A stretch of 64,000 nucleotides of DNA, taken from contig JADKIL010000005.1 of NCBI GenBank assembly GCA_016721315.1, positions 327,081 through 391,080 of the forward strand, read 5' to 3'. Made by a program: the position numbers and the translations under genes. The notes beneath the pieces were generated by a model that saw only the letters and a program-made list of their open reading frames with translations, made no database searches and was not told the DNA's origin. This document shows positions 1 to 9,306 of the stretch, piece after piece (positions within the stretch are counted from its first letter, which is position 1; each line of letters starts with the position of its first letter). The DNA comes from Candidatus Villigracilis vicinus (GTDB lineage: Bacteria; Chloroflexota; Anaerolineae; Anaerolineales; Villigracilaceae).

Positions 1-111
1 GCAGGCAATCGAAGCTGCCGCGATCATACTTGCGATACTGCCCCCGTCATTGTATGCCGGAAAGACGGCGCTCAAGCTGTTTATCTTTTTACGATCAGGT
101 TCTGTATTCAT
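1..111 (-). CDS. Glycosyltransferase family 2, N-terminus only (cut by window edge)
   Basis: An ATG at 109-111 on the minus strand opens a frame that runs off the left edge after 37 residues. Residues 13-24 (LSAVFPAYNDGG) match the first beta strand and nucleotide-binding loop of GT2 glycosyltransferases of the dolichyl-phosphate-sugar synthase type, which transfer sugar from a nucleotide sugar to a lipid carrier at the inner membrane face. The start overlaps the end of the methyltransferase gene by 17 nt, so it is the third gene of a minus-strand glycosylation operon. The family call rests on a short N-terminus only. Confidence 0.6.
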   Translation of the reverse strand, partial: MNTEPDRKKINSLSAVFPAYNDGGSIASMIAAASIAC

Positions 112-844
112 GATTTTTTCTCGCAACTGCAAACACACTTAACCCATAAGGCAGCCCAAAACGGGAAACAAAAGGCGCCTCCCATGAAAGAATGCGCCTG
201 AAAATTTCGTTGGTCCCGTCCAAGGTTAAGTCTGAGCGTTCACTACGCAACGGTGAGAAATGTTCGCCGAGCCTTTTTGCTACAGCCAGCGGGAATAACA
301 AGGTATTCGCATACGAAAGATGCACAATGTGAAATCCGCTTCCTTCCAGCAAAGACTTCAAAAGCCCTTTGGTATAACGTCTGCGCGTGTGGACACGCTC
401 ATCGTGTTGACCGCGCAGCCAGTCATAAGCGGGCAAGCGCATTAGAACATGTCCGCCGGGGAGGAGCACGCGGAAAAATTCTCGCAATGCGCAGGCTTCA
501 TCGGGCACGCCGCGTTCGTACAAAACGTCGAAGCTGGTGACAAGGTCAAAGGAAGCAGGAGCAAGCGGCAGGTCCAGCACAGAAGCGCGGGCGAGGCGGG
601 AGGCATTTCGTTTGCGGCTTAACGTCACCGCTTCAGCATATAAATCCACGCCGGTGACATCGCCATAGTCCGCCAGGTAGGTCGTCATGGCGGCACCGGT
701 GCCACAACCTGCATCTAAAATTTTCAATCTGCGTTTGGGTTGTATCTGGCGGAGGATCAATGCTTCTGTAATGGCAGCCATGCCAAGGTACCACCAATGG
801 CGTTCCTCAGCTTGATACATGATCTCGTATTCACGCGAGTCCAA
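95..844 (-). CDS. SAM-dependent class I methyltransferase
   Basis: This 249-residue protein has a Rossmann-type methyltransferase fold. Motif I is seen as ILDAGCGTGA (about residues 42-51), followed by an acidic residue at the end of beta 2 (VTGVDLY) and motif IV near FDLVTSFDVL. The N-terminus (YEIMYQAEERHWWYLG) is typical of methyltransferases linked to polysaccharide or lipid-carrier genes. The start used is TTG at 842-844, 9 nt after the upstream glycosyltransferase; an ATG eight codons later is the alternative. It lies between two glycosyltransferase genes, so a role in cell-surface glycan or lipid-linked sugar modification is likely, but the substrate is unknown. Confidence 0.75.
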   Translation of the reverse strand: MDSREYEIMYQAEERHWWYLGMAAITEALILRQIQPKRRLKILDAGCGTGAAMTTYLADYGDVTGVDLYAEAVTLSRKRNASRLARASVLDLPLAPASFDLVTSFDVLYERGVPDEACALREFFRVLLPGGHVLMRLPAYDWLRGQHDERVHTRRRYTKGLLKSLLEGSGFHIVHLSYANTLLFPLAVAKRLGEHFSPLRSERSDLTLDGTNEIFRRILSWEAPFVSRFGLPYGLSVFAVARKNHEYRT

Positions 845-853
845 TCTGCCTCG

Positions 854-2824
854 TTAAGGAACGACGTACATCAAGAGCATCTCTACATCGCAATCATATT
901 GATAGTGCAAGTCGCCGCCAGGATGGGCACGCGCCCAAACTTCAAGCTCTTCGATACGGCTGGGAGGTGCAATGAGCACCTCATTGGAAATCGGGTTAAA
1001 CGTATCCAAAAGTTCGGGCACATTGATCACACTACGGCTTCGACTCAAGAAAGATGTCGAAGGGTGTGTACCGTGAATAAAAACTGCATCGCTCAATAGA
1101 TAAATCTGCTGCTGGTTGTCAATCTCATATATTTGCGACCCCAAATACGAAGCAAACCGACCGGCGGTATTTTCGGCAAACCGGCAGCGCCCCACAAAAT
1201 CGGCATAATATGTCCATAAATTGAACACAACCAAACTTGAGAGGACGATGGAAGTTGAAACAACATACGCCTGTCGCTTCTGCTCCCAACCCAAGCCGAA
1301 CATCTTCAATATTTCGTCCAAACCGATCGCAGCCATGATCATAGCCGAAGGCATTGCCATCAACATGCGATAAGAATCGGCAGAGGGCGGCAAAGCAAAC
1401 ACTCCAATGGCAACGGTTGCACCCCAAAAGTACCCATATAAAAGCAGGTATGCCGGGTTTCTCAAGCGCCATAGGGCAATCCCCAACCCCGCCAGGAACA
1501 TGGTGGTTGAAATCATACTTAACATTGGAGCAGGTGACCCATAGAAATCTATCGCAGGAAAGTAGATTAACGAAAGAAATGCATGCATCACACGCCCAAC
1601 CAAGATCTCTACAGCGCTTTGCCCCGTAGACTGCATGGTTAATTCCAGCCAGCCTGATTGAAATGTTCCATCATTTCCCAGACGAGCGAAGAACTCATTC
1701 GGCTGCAAATAAATAAACATTGCGCTTGGCAGCATCGTTACTACAAAACCGCCCCAAAAAGCGGACATCTGCGACAAGCGCTGTTTAAACCAATCACGAT
1801 AGAAAATAAATCCTACCAAAGTAAAAACAACCAGCATACCCGCCACGACCTGAGCGGTCAAATAAACAGAAATGTGAACGGCAAGCAATGTCCCACCAAG
1901 AGCGGTTCGCCATGTCACACGTTTTTTCAGACCACTCCATAAAAAATACAACTCAAGCGGCGCCAGCCATGTCCCTTGAATATACGCTACTGAAGCGATG
2001 CGGCTATAATGAATATGGGAGTGAGAAAATGCCACCAAAAACGCTGCCAATAAACCAATACGAGCCCCCCCTATTGAACGTCCCAAGAGATAAATACATG
2101 GAACTGCCAAGACACCACCAATAGCAGGCAACAACCTTAAACCAAAGGGGGTAATTCCAAAGACCCTAAATGAGAAATTGATCAGCTGCAAGTAAATCGC
2201 GCCGAAGTTATCCCACGTTGCAAACGGATTGGTGAGAAGACCATTTACTGTATTTTGCGCCGCAAGCCCAACTGCACCTTCATCACCATCCAATACGCGT
2301 GGCAAACCGCCTAGTTTATAAAACCTAACAGCAAATGCCAAAAGAGTTATAAATAAAATCAAAAGGATTTCAGTTCTATTCTCTTTAAACCAGGCAAGGG
2401 CTGACGGCTTTATTACACTCGAATCCATTGAGGGTAAAAAAGCATACACATAACACACCACCCCCAATAACCATACCGTAATCACTGGAATATAATTAAC
2501 TCTTGTAAAGATCGCAAAAAAATACGTTGCCAGCATCGCCAATGCCGAAAAGAGGGTTCCAGCCAGCACCCAGAAGACTCGCTCTGTAAAGACTAGAGAA
2601 CCAGACCAGCGTTTCAAGAATGAAAATTCAGGCATAATTTGGCTGGTGACCAAAATTAGAACCCCAATACCCGCCATCCATGTATAAGGAGGAAGAAAAA
2701 ACGCCTCATCTGCCGGTTGAGAAAAAACCAAGAACTGGCTGATCAGAACGATATATACACCAATGAACGCGAAAAAACGGCGTATATTTAAAATATCACT
2801 CCCCACTAAGTCATGTTGTTTCAT
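854..2824 (-). CDS. Polytopic glycosyltransferase, GT39/ArnT-PMT type
   Basis: The product has 656 residues, at least ten hydrophobic segments and a soluble C-terminal part. It resembles the GT-C superfamily (PMT/ArnT/PglZ-like), which move sugars from polyprenyl-phosphate carriers to lipids or proteins on the outer membrane face. The acidic loop after the first long hydrophobic region (RVLDGDEGAVGLAAQN) is the usual Asp/Glu catalytic loop of this superfamily. ATG at 2824 is preceded by an AGGAGG ribosome site. It is the first gene of the leftward operon that continues with the methyltransferase and the GT2 gene. The acceptor is unknown. Confidence 0.75.
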   Translation of the reverse strand: MKQHDLVGSDILNIRRFFAFIGVYIVLISQFLVFSQPADEAFFLPPYTWMAGIGVLILVTSQIMPEFSFLKRWSGSLVFTERVFWVLAGTLFSALAMLATYFFAIFTRVNYIPVITVWLLGVVCYVYAFLPSMDSSVIKPSALAWFKENRTEILLILFITLLAFAVRFYKLGGLPRVLDGDEGAVGLAAQNTVNGLLTNPFATWDNFGAIYLQLINFSFRVFGITPFGLRLLPAIGGVLAVPCIYLLGRSIGGARIGLLAAFLVAFSHSHIHYSRIASVAYIQGTWLAPLELYFLWSGLKKRVTWRTALGGTLLAVHISVYLTAQVVAGMLVVFTLVGFIFYRDWFKQRLSQMSAFWGGFVVTMLPSAMFIYLQPNEFFARLGNDGTFQSGWLELTMQSTGQSAVEILVGRVMHAFLSLIYFPAIDFYGSPAPMLSMISTTMFLAGLGIALWRLRNPAYLLLYGYFWGATVAIGVFALPPSADSYRMLMAMPSAMIMAAIGLDEILKMFGLGWEQKRQAYVVSTSIVLSSLVVFNLWTYYADFVGRCRFAENTAGRFASYLGSQIYEIDNQQQIYLLSDAVFIHGTHPSTSFLSRSRSVINVPELLDTFNPISNEVLIAPPSRIEELEVWARAHPGGDLHYQYDCDVEMLLMYVVP

Positions 2825-2862
2825 AGTAAAGCCTCCTTCATCAGTTCAGTTTTGTATTAAAG

Positions 2863-2868
2863 ATTATA
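2863..2868 (-). promoter_or_regulatory. Candidate -10 element for the glycosylation operon
   Basis: A perfect TATAAT lies on the minus strand about 38 nt before the ATG at 2824. I see no convincing -35 hexamer at the right distance, so this is a weak promoter call. Confidence 0.35.
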
Positions 2869-2908
2869 CCCACGAAATTGTTCAATTTCATTAACTCACC
2901 TTATACGA

Positions 2909-2979
2909 TGTCACGGGTAAGCAGAGCGAAAAATTTCTGAGATTATCATAGAAACCTTTCGCTATCGCTCAGGGTGACA
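2909..2979. repeat. Short dispersed element with TGTCAC/GTGACA ends
   Basis: A 71-nt non-coding stretch begins with TGTCAC and ends with CTCAGGGTGACA. Its right part shares most of its sequence, in inverse orientation, with part of the 35482-35598 element (common blocks TGTCACCCTGAGCGA and GATAATC). It looks like a short or decayed copy of the same MITE- or REP-like family. Confidence 0.45.
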
Positions 2980-3274
2980 TGCCAGGTGCGTAAGGTAAGT
3001 CATTAAGCATAATCTTTGCTCGTTATGCACATGACTTTCTCAAAATAAAACGGCAGGTTCTGAAGTTCGAGAAAAGGTTCGCTTAAACAATATACCTCTT
3101 GCATCAATGCTCTCGCCGCAGTCCCCGTCGGCGAGGACGCCGCCTTGAGCAAGGTAAAAATAGACTTTTAGAAGAAGTCTTATGTTCTATTCTCTAAAAT
3201 TCCACCTGTTTTGTGCATTTCTTATCGCGGTTTTAATGCTCTGAGCAAAGCCACGTTGTTATAAAGACCCAACG
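2980..3274. other. Gene-free spacer before the recX promoter
   Basis: No plausible coding frame is seen. One GC-rich hairpin is present (CTCGCCG at about 3112 pairing with CGGCGAG at about 3135) and a weak AGACTT/AAGTCT hairpin near 3170. Neither is followed by a T tract. I see no other signal here. Confidence 0.4.
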
Positions 3275-3302
3275 TTAACAAATCTTCAAATTCATGTATA
3301 AT
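3275..3302 (+). promoter_or_regulatory. Sigma-70-type promoter for the structured RNA/recX unit
   Basis: TTAACA (3275-3280) and TATAAT (3297-3302) are separated by 16 nt, close to the consensus spacing. Transcription would start near 3309, about 340 nt before recX, placing the hairpin-rich stretch at the very 5' end of the transcript. Confidence 0.65.
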
Positions 3303-3308
3303 TAAGGA

Positions 3309-3600
3309 AATCTTTAAACACTTCCCGCCGCCTTTTGCGGTCTTGGCTTTGAAACTAACTGGAAAATTCGAGCACGATCCTCCCCCGGTTTTGGGAGTTA
3401 TTTTGTGAAGTCTGCCCAGGATAAAACATTGAACACGAACCTGGCTTCACCCTAAAATCTACAAGTGCCGAACGTGACGGAACCCAGTCACGGAATTCGA
3501 CCTATCTCCGGAAACGCCTCTTTTGCGACCCCGGAGCCTGGTACCCTAACCCAGACCTTTTCGCAGCCGAGACCGATTCTGTCGGGCATCTCGGCTGTGT
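3309..3600 (+). ncRNA. Candidate structured RNA or long recX leader
   Basis: Between the promoter and recX there is no convincing coding frame but a run of six hairpins. They are CCGC/GCGG (3328-3340), CTCCC/GGGAG (3380-3397), GAAG..CCAGG/CCTGGCTTC (3407-3448), CGTGAC/GTCACG (3473-3492), CTCCGG/CCGGAG (3506-3536), and a 9-bp CAGCCGAGA/TCTCGGCTG stem (3564-3597). It lacks the signatures of tmRNA, RNase P RNA, SRP RNA and T-box leaders, and sequential hairpins do not suit 6S RNA. It may be a stand-alone small RNA or a leader of recX-rny. The last stem has no U tract after it, so read-through is expected. Confidence 0.4.
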
Positions 3601-3629
3601 GTGTTTAAAAGGTTTTGTAGCAAAAGCGA

Positions 3630-3648
3630 GTCACGCAAAAAGCGTGAC
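3630..3648 (+). promoter_or_regulatory. Hairpin just upstream of the recX start
   Basis: GTCACGC (3630-3636), five A residues, then GCGTGAC (3642-3648) form a perfect 7-bp stem ending 4 nt before the ATG at 3653. No Shine-Dalgarno sequence is seen in front of the gene, so this stem could control recX initiation. Confidence 0.4.
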
Positions 3649-3652
3649 CTAC

Positions 3653-4312
3653 ATGAACATGAAGAAAATAACCGCTCTCGAAGTGCAAAAGAAGAATCCC
3701 AATCGGGTGAATGTTCACCTTGACGGGGAATTCGCCTTCGGACTGGCGCGCATCACCGCCGTATGGCTCAAAGTCGGAGACACGCTCAGCGATGAGAAAC
3801 TCGCCGCCCTGCAAGCCGAAGATGCGCGTGAAAAAGCACTGCAACAGGCGCTGCTCTTCCTTAGTTACCGCGCCCGTTCGGAGAAAGAGATACGGCAGAA
3901 CCTGAAAAAGCACGAATATCCCGAAGACGCCATCGAATACACGATGACCCGCCTCCGCGATAACAGGCTCGCCAACGATAATGAATTTGCCCATGCGTGG
4001 GTCGAAAATCGCAGTACATTCCGCCCACGCAGCCGCCGCGCACTGACGATGGAACTTCGTCAAAAAGGGCTCGACGAGGAAACGGTAAAAGAAGCCGTTG
4101 CCAATATCGATGAAGAAGCCCTGGCGTATGAAACAGCCCGAAAACGGGCACCCAGATTCAAAAGTCTGGAATGGAGCGAGTTTCGCAAGAAACTTTCCGA
4201 ACATCTTGCCAGGCGCGGCTTCCCCTACTCTGTAGTTACGTCCGTTGTCACCCGCATTTGGAACGAGACGCATACAGAGGAAACGAAATACGAAGATGAG
4301 GAATTGACATGA
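3653..4312 (+). CDS. recX: Regulatory protein RecX
   Basis: The protein has about 219 residues and consists of the three-helix tandem repeats of RecX. Typical motifs are LLFLSYRARSEKEIRQNLKK and the later ELRQKGLDEETVKEA. RecX binds RecA filaments and limits their activity in DNA recombination. The frame extends upstream to a GTG at 3599, but residues from there do not match the family; ATG 3653 or 3659 (MNMKKITALE) is preferred. It overlaps rny by 4 nt (ATGA), so the two are translationally coupled. recA is not adjacent. The acidic C-terminal tail is extra. Confidence 0.85.
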   Translation: MNMKKITALEVQKKNPNRVNVHLDGEFAFGLARITAVWLKVGDTLSDEKLAALQAEDAREKALQQALLFLSYRARSEKEIRQNLKKHEYPEDAIEYTMTRLRDNRLANDNEFAHAWVENRSTFRPRSRRALTMELRQKGLDEETVKEAVANIDEEALAYETARKRAPRFKSLEWSEFRKKLSEHLARRGFPYSVVTSVVTRIWNETHTEETKYEDEELT

Positions 4313-5838
4313 ATCCGATCATCATAATTTTGATAAATATTGTGGCTCTGCTCGTGGGTGCTGCAGCGGGATATTTCTTTCACCGCTATCAGGTAGACCG
4401 CGCCGCCAAGGCACGTCAGGAACGGGCTGATGATATTCTAAAAGCCGCCCAGACCCAGGCAAACATGATCGTGAAAGGTGCGCAAGATAACGCCACCAAG
4501 ATCATCCAGGCTGCCGAAAGCGAGATCAAGGAACGCCGTATCGAGTTGAACCGCGATACTGAGCGCCTTGAAAAACGCCGCTCTGAAGTGGACAGCCGCT
4601 ACGATAAGATCGAACAGCGCGAACAGAACCTCAATCGCCGCCAGTCACAGATCGACAAACGCTATAACGAAGCCGAAAAACTGCACGAAGATCAAATGAA
4701 GAAGCTCGAAGAGATCGCGCAGATGACCCCGGAAGAAGCGCGCAAGGACCTCTTTGCCGCCGTTGAAAAAGAAGCTCGCGGCGACATGGCGCGCATCATC
4801 CGTCAGATCGAAGCGGAAGCGCGTGAAGAAGGCGAGAAGCGTGCCCGCAAACTCATAGCGGATGCCATTCAGCGCGTCGCTTCTGAACACGTGGCGGAAG
4901 TCACCCGCGCCGTGGTGACCCTGCCCAGCGAAGAAATGAAGGGTCGTATCGTTGGTCGCAACGGACGCAACATCAAAGCCTTCGAACAAGCCGCCGGTGT
5001 GGATGTGATCGTGGACGATACGCCCGATTCCGTCACCGTTTCCTGCTTCGACTCGGTCCGCCGTGAAATTGCGCGCCGCGCACTCTCCAAGCTCATCCTC
5101 GATGGACGCATTCACCCTGCACACATCGAAAAAGTTATTGAAGACGAAACCCGTGCCGTTGATAAGATTATCAATGAAGCAGGCGAACAAGCCGCGTACG
5201 ATGCCAACGTGTCTGGCATACATCCTGAAGTCCTGCGTATGATGGGTCGCCTCAAGTTCCGTACCTCGTATGGTCAGAATCAACTCGCTCACGCAGTGGA
5301 AGTTTCCAAGCTGGCGGGCATCCTCGCCGCTGAGATCGGTGCGAATGTAGAGTTGTCTAAGATGGGCGGCTTCCTGCACGACATCGGCAAAGCCATGGAT
5401 CACAATCAGGAAGGCACGCACGCCGGTCTCGGTGCGGAATTCTGTAAACGCTATGGGGTCAACCCCATTGTGGTGAATGCCATCGCTTCTCACCACCATG
5501 AAGTGGATCAGGAAACTGTGGAAGCCATTATCGCCGAAGCCGCCGATGCCATTTCTGGCGCCCGCCCCGGCGCCCGCCGCGAAGACCTCGAAGCCTACAT
5601 CAAACGCATCCGTTCGCTCGAAGAAATGTCCATGTCCTTCGACGGTGTTCAGCAAGCCTTCGCCATTCAGGCAGGACGCGAAGTGCGCATCATCGTCAAG
5701 CCGGAAGCGATCGACGATCTCGGCTCCACCCGCCTTGCACGCGACATCGCCAAGAAGATCGAAGAGACCATGCAGTACCCCGGTCAGATCCGTGTGACGG
5801 TCATCCGCGAGACTCGGGCGACTGAATACGCCAAATAA
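4309..5838 (+). CDS. rny: Ribonuclease Y
   Basis: The 509-residue protein has the full RNase Y layout. There is an N-terminal membrane anchor (residues 3-23), a long coiled coil rich in Glu, Arg and Gln (about 30-190), a KH domain (GRIVGRNGRNIKAFEQAAGV, about 211-230), and an HD domain with the metal-binding HD pair in GGFLHDIGKAMDH and the HHHEVD segment. RNase Y starts mRNA turnover at the membrane by endonucleolytic cleavage. Length matches the family. It overlaps recX by 4 nt and is followed by a terminator. Confidence 0.95.
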   Translation: MNPIIIILINIVALLVGAAAGYFFHRYQVDRAAKARQERADDILKAAQTQANMIVKGAQDNATKIIQAAESEIKERRIELNRDTERLEKRRSEVDSRYDKIEQREQNLNRRQSQIDKRYNEAEKLHEDQMKKLEEIAQMTPEEARKDLFAAVEKEARGDMARIIRQIEAEAREEGEKRARKLIADAIQRVASEHVAEVTRAVVTLPSEEMKGRIVGRNGRNIKAFEQAAGVDVIVDDTPDSVTVSCFDSVRREIARRALSKLILDGRIHPAHIEKVIEDETRAVDKIINEAGEQAAYDANVSGIHPEVLRMMGRLKFRTSYGQNQLAHAVEVSKLAGILAAEIGANVELSKMGGFLHDIGKAMDHNQEGTHAGLGAEFCKRYGVNPIVVNAIASHHHEVDQETVEAIIAEAADAISGARPGARREDLEAYIKRIRSLEEMSMSFDGVQQAFAIQAGREVRIIVKPEAIDDLGSTRLARDIAKKIEETMQYPGQIRVTVIRETRATEYAK

Positions 5839-5864
5839 CCCTTACAGGCTGGTTACGAATGCCC

Positions 5865-5920
5865 AAACCCATCCCCCAGAGTGCTAAAATAAACGCACCT
5901 GCCGGGATGGGTTTTTATTA
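5865..5920 (+). terminator. Terminator after rny
   Basis: AAACCCATCCC (5865-5875) pairs with GGGATGGGTTT (5904-5914), with a smaller GTGC/GCAC stem inside the loop. A TTTTTATTATT tract follows. It separates recX-rny from the signalling genes. Confidence 0.7.
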
Positions 5921-5958
5921 TTCTTCGTCCTCATCCCAAAGGTAGAGGCGAAAAGGTC

Positions 5959-8900
5959 ATGGCAAAAACCAAGGCACCGAATATTGCAAAAAAGGGGAAA
6001 ACCGCAGCAAAGCAAGGGGCGGCTCTAAAATCGTCCGTTAAGACAGTGAAGCCCCGAACCGGTAAAAAGAATGCTCTCAGCATTGCAAAACGGGCTGCCG
6101 CTCTGGAGCAGCAGAATGAGTATCTCGCCTTACTTAATGAAGTGACCATGACGATTCTGCTCTCGGGGGATTTTGATACCATTCTACGTGAGCTGGCAAA
6201 GAATATGGCGCGGCTTACCAATGCCGATGACTGCTACATCACTCTTTGGGATGAGGAAAGAAACCTGACCATTCCACAGGAAACCACTGCGATCCTGAAT
6301 ACTCCCTACTCGGAAGACCAACTTCCCAGCTCTCACAGCATGACGGCATCTGTATTAAGATCTGGCCACACCTTAACAGCCGATGATGTTTTCAACTCGC
6401 CGTACATAGATAGTGAGATCGCCCGGCATTATCCTGCCCGCTCTGTAATGGGCGCTCCGCTCATCGTGCGCAAACACAAATTAGGCGCGGCGATCATTGC
6501 CTTTAATACTCCTCATCACTTTACACAAGAAGAAGTCAAGCGCGCGGAATACGCTGCTGGGCACATCGCTGTGGCGGTCTGGAATGCCCAGCAAGATATT
6601 GAGATTAAGAAAAGGCTGAAGGAACAGCAAACACTCGCGCGTATTACAACGGCCTTGAGTCAAACTGAACGGATCGGACTTGCCAACCTGCTCAAATTGA
6701 TCGTCGACTCTTCCCGAGACTTGATCGCAAACGCCCAACAAGCAGTTATCCACCTGGTGGATCAGGAAAAAAACTTCCTGATCCCCAAAGCCGTTTCAGG
6801 CATCGAGATCACCGAAGACAACAAGAGTAAGATGCGTATCGGCGAAGGGGTTGCCGGGCAGGTGATCACGGACGAGCAAAGCATCTATATTCCGGATATC
6901 CAAAACGATGAACGCTATATCAATCTGTCTGCCAATATCAATTATCGTTCCATGATCGTGGCGCCGGTTTCCAGCGGCAGCCAAAAACTCGGGACCATCA
7001 GCATCCAAAGCCGAAAGACTCATGCCTTTTCCAGAAACGATATCAGCCTGTTAAATGAACTTAGTCAACAGGCTGCCATTGCCATTGAAAATGCCCGCCT
7101 TTATGCTGCCGTCCAGCAGGAGTTGGCAGAGCGTATTTATGCAGAAACAGCGCTACGCAGCAGCGAAGAACGCTACCGCAGTGTATCCGAAGACATCCCT
7201 GCCATGATCTGTCGCTTCCAAGCCGATGGAACCCTGACCTATGTCAATCAATTTTATAGTCAGTTCTTTGGCAAAAAACAATACGAATTCACGAACATCA
7301 ATCTCTTCTCTCTAATCGAAGATGAAGAAGAGAGAGCCAAGGTCAAATCAAAATACCTTTCTTTAACACAGGAAAACCCATTTACCATCTACGAAGTGAA
7401 TGAAACCAACAGCCGGGGTGAAAAGCGCTGGGTGCAATGGATCGACCGCATGATCTACCACAAAGACAATGAGAATGTGGAATACCAAGCCATCGGTATG
7501 GATATCACCGAGCGTAAATTGGCGGAGCTCGAACGTGAACGACTCTTAAAAGCCGAACACGTACAACGCCTGCGCGCTGAGACCAGCGCCGATGCCACGC
7601 TTGCGCTTGTCTCGCACACTGAAACCGATAAGGTTCTAAATGAGATCCTGCATCAGGTGCAAAAACTACTTCCCGGCTGCGCAGCAAATATCGCCTTGCT
7701 GGAAGGAGATATACTGCGAACTGCCGCATGGCTGGGATATGAAAACCGCGGCGAGGAAGGTTTCAAAAACCTGATCAAACGCACTTCCATGTTCCCGGTC
7801 GAACAACAAGTCATGCAGGACCCGCGCCCACTACTGGTCGCAGATACGCATCAAGATCCAAACTGGAAAATCCTGCCCGGGCTGGAATGGATCCGCTCAA
7901 ACTTAAGCATCCCGCTCATGTGGAATAACGAAATGCTGGGCTTGTTGTATATCGACGAAGATACCCCCAACAAAGTGACAGAAGAAACCGCCAATCTTCT
8001 CAAACCGCTGGTCAACGCCACCACGGTTGCACTGGAAAGCTCCATTCTGATCGAGACCACACGCCAGGCGCTAAAAGAGACCAGCGCCCTTTATCGTATC
8101 AATCAAGGCTTGGTTGCCCTTGAAACCGACGAGCTTCTAAAAGATGCCGTGGAACTCCTAAAGAATAATTTTGATTATTATCATGTTCAAGTCTTCGTCA
8201 TTGACCCGGTCACTGAAAATTTCATTCTCAAAGCCGCAAGTGGAGAGATCGGGAAGAGACTGGTGGAAGCCGGGCACGAACTACGCGCCGGGGCAGGTAT
8301 CATTGGATATGCCGCTGAAACCGGCATGCCGTTCTTTACCAACAATGTAGAAGAGGTCGTTTTCTTTATGTTCGATCCTTACCTGCCAGAAACCAAAGCA
8401 GAGATGGCCATCCCCGTTCGAAACGGAGAAAAATTGTATGGCATCCTCGACATTCAACAAACCACCGCAAAACCCTTCACGCCCAGAGACCAGCAACTGG
8501 TCATCACAGTCGCAGACCAACTTGCCGTGGCACTCCACAAAGCAGAGTTATACAAAGATCTGCAAACCGCTTTACAGCAGGAAAAAAATATTCGCAACCA
8601 ATTGGTACAAAATGAACGGCTTGCCATCATGGGGCGACTGCTCGCTTCGGTATCACATGAATTGAACAACCCTCTGCAAGCCATTCAAAACGCCCTATTC
8701 CTCTTGAAGGAAGAAAAAGGGCTTTCGCAACAGGGCTTGAACGACCTCGATATCGTACTCGCCGAATCTGAGCGCATGGCAGCATTGATCGAGCGTCTGC
8801 GCACCACCTACCGCCCGCCTCAGGCAGAGGAACTACAGCCTACGTACATCAATAACATTATTGAAGACGTTTACGCCCTGCTCGCCACCCACCTGCGCAA

Positions 8901-9306
8901 GAATGAAGTCGTCTTTGAATTCCACCCGCAAACTGATTTGCCGCCCATCATGGCACTACCGGACCAGATCCGTCAGGTGGCACTGAACCTGATGATCAAT
9001 GCCGTGGAAGCCATGCCCAATGGCGGCAGTCTGACTGTAGATACCCATTACCTGCGCGCATCAAACGAGGTTAAGTTGTCCGTTTCGGACATGGGAGCAG
9101 GGATTTCTCCTGCAATCCTGCCTTCCATTTTCAACCCATTCGTCACAAATAAAAAACGCGGAACGGGCATTGGTTTGACGATCTCACATGACATTGTCAT
9201 CAAACACAGAGGTCGTATTACTGCCGAAAACAACCAAGGCAAACCCGGCGCCACATTCAACGTGTGGCTGCCCGTGGAACAACCTCTCTCGGCGGAGATC
9301 GAATGA
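5959..9306 (+). CDS. Multi-GAF/PAS sensor histidine kinase
   Basis: This 1115-residue soluble kinase has a basic Lys/Ala-rich N-terminus, then GAF (about 60-215), GAF (235-385), PAS (400-525), GAF (550-700), GAF (715-860), HisKA with the phospho-acceptor His near residue 900 (ASVSHELNNPLQAIQ), and an HATPase_c domain (N box LNLMINAVEAMPNGG, G boxes DMGAGIS and GTGIGLTI). No membrane segment is visible, so it probably senses intracellular ligands or redox state. It overlaps the next gene by 4 nt, and that gene is its likely partner response regulator. Confidence 0.88.
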   Translation: MAKTKAPNIAKKGKTAAKQGAALKSSVKTVKPRTGKKNALSIAKRAAALEQQNEYLALLNEVTMTILLSGDFDTILRELAKNMARLTNADDCYITLWDEERNLTIPQETTAILNTPYSEDQLPSSHSMTASVLRSGHTLTADDVFNSPYIDSEIARHYPARSVMGAPLIVRKHKLGAAIIAFNTPHHFTQEEVKRAEYAAGHIAVAVWNAQQDIEIKKRLKEQQTLARITTALSQTERIGLANLLKLIVDSSRDLIANAQQAVIHLVDQEKNFLIPKAVSGIEITEDNKSKMRIGEGVAGQVITDEQSIYIPDIQNDERYINLSANINYRSMIVAPVSSGSQKLGTISIQSRKTHAFSRNDISLLNELSQQAAIAIENARLYAAVQQELAERIYAETALRSSEERYRSVSEDIPAMICRFQADGTLTYVNQFYSQFFGKKQYEFTNINLFSLIEDEEERAKVKSKYLSLTQENPFTIYEVNETNSRGEKRWVQWIDRMIYHKDNENVEYQAIGMDITERKLAELERERLLKAEHVQRLRAETSADATLALVSHTETDKVLNEILHQVQKLLPGCAANIALLEGDILRTAAWLGYENRGEEGFKNLIKRTSMFPVEQQVMQDPRPLLVADTHQDPNWKILPGLEWIRSNLSIPLMWNNEMLGLLYIDEDTPNKVTEETANLLKPLVNATTVALESSILIETTRQALKETSALYRINQGLVALETDELLKDAVELLKNNFDYYHVQVFVIDPVTENFILKAASGEIGKRLVEAGHELRAGAGIIGYAAETGMPFFTNNVEEVVFFMFDPYLPETKAEMAIPVRNGEKLYGILDIQQTTAKPFTPRDQQLVITVADQLAVALHKAELYKDLQTALQQEKNIRNQLVQNERLAIMGRLLASVSHELNNPLQAIQNALFLLKEEKGLSQQGLNDLDIVLAESERMAALIERLRTTYRPPQAEELQPTYINNIIEDVYALLATHLRKNEVVFEFHPQTDLPPIMALPDQIRQVALNLMINAVEAMPNGGSLTVDTHYLRASNEVKLSVSDMGAGISPAILPSIFNPFVTNKKRGTGIGLTISHDIVIKHRGRITAENNQGKPGATFNVWLPVEQPLSAEIE

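Noticed and set aside
3309..3600. Assignment of the hairpin region as tmRNA, RNase P RNA, SRP RNA or 6S RNA
   Set aside because: None of the signature sequences of the first three is present, and a series of separate hairpins does not fit the single long rod of 6S RNA.
4645..5655. 336-codon open frame on the minus strand
   Set aside because: It lies wholly inside rny, has no recognisable motif and reflects codon bias of the real gene.
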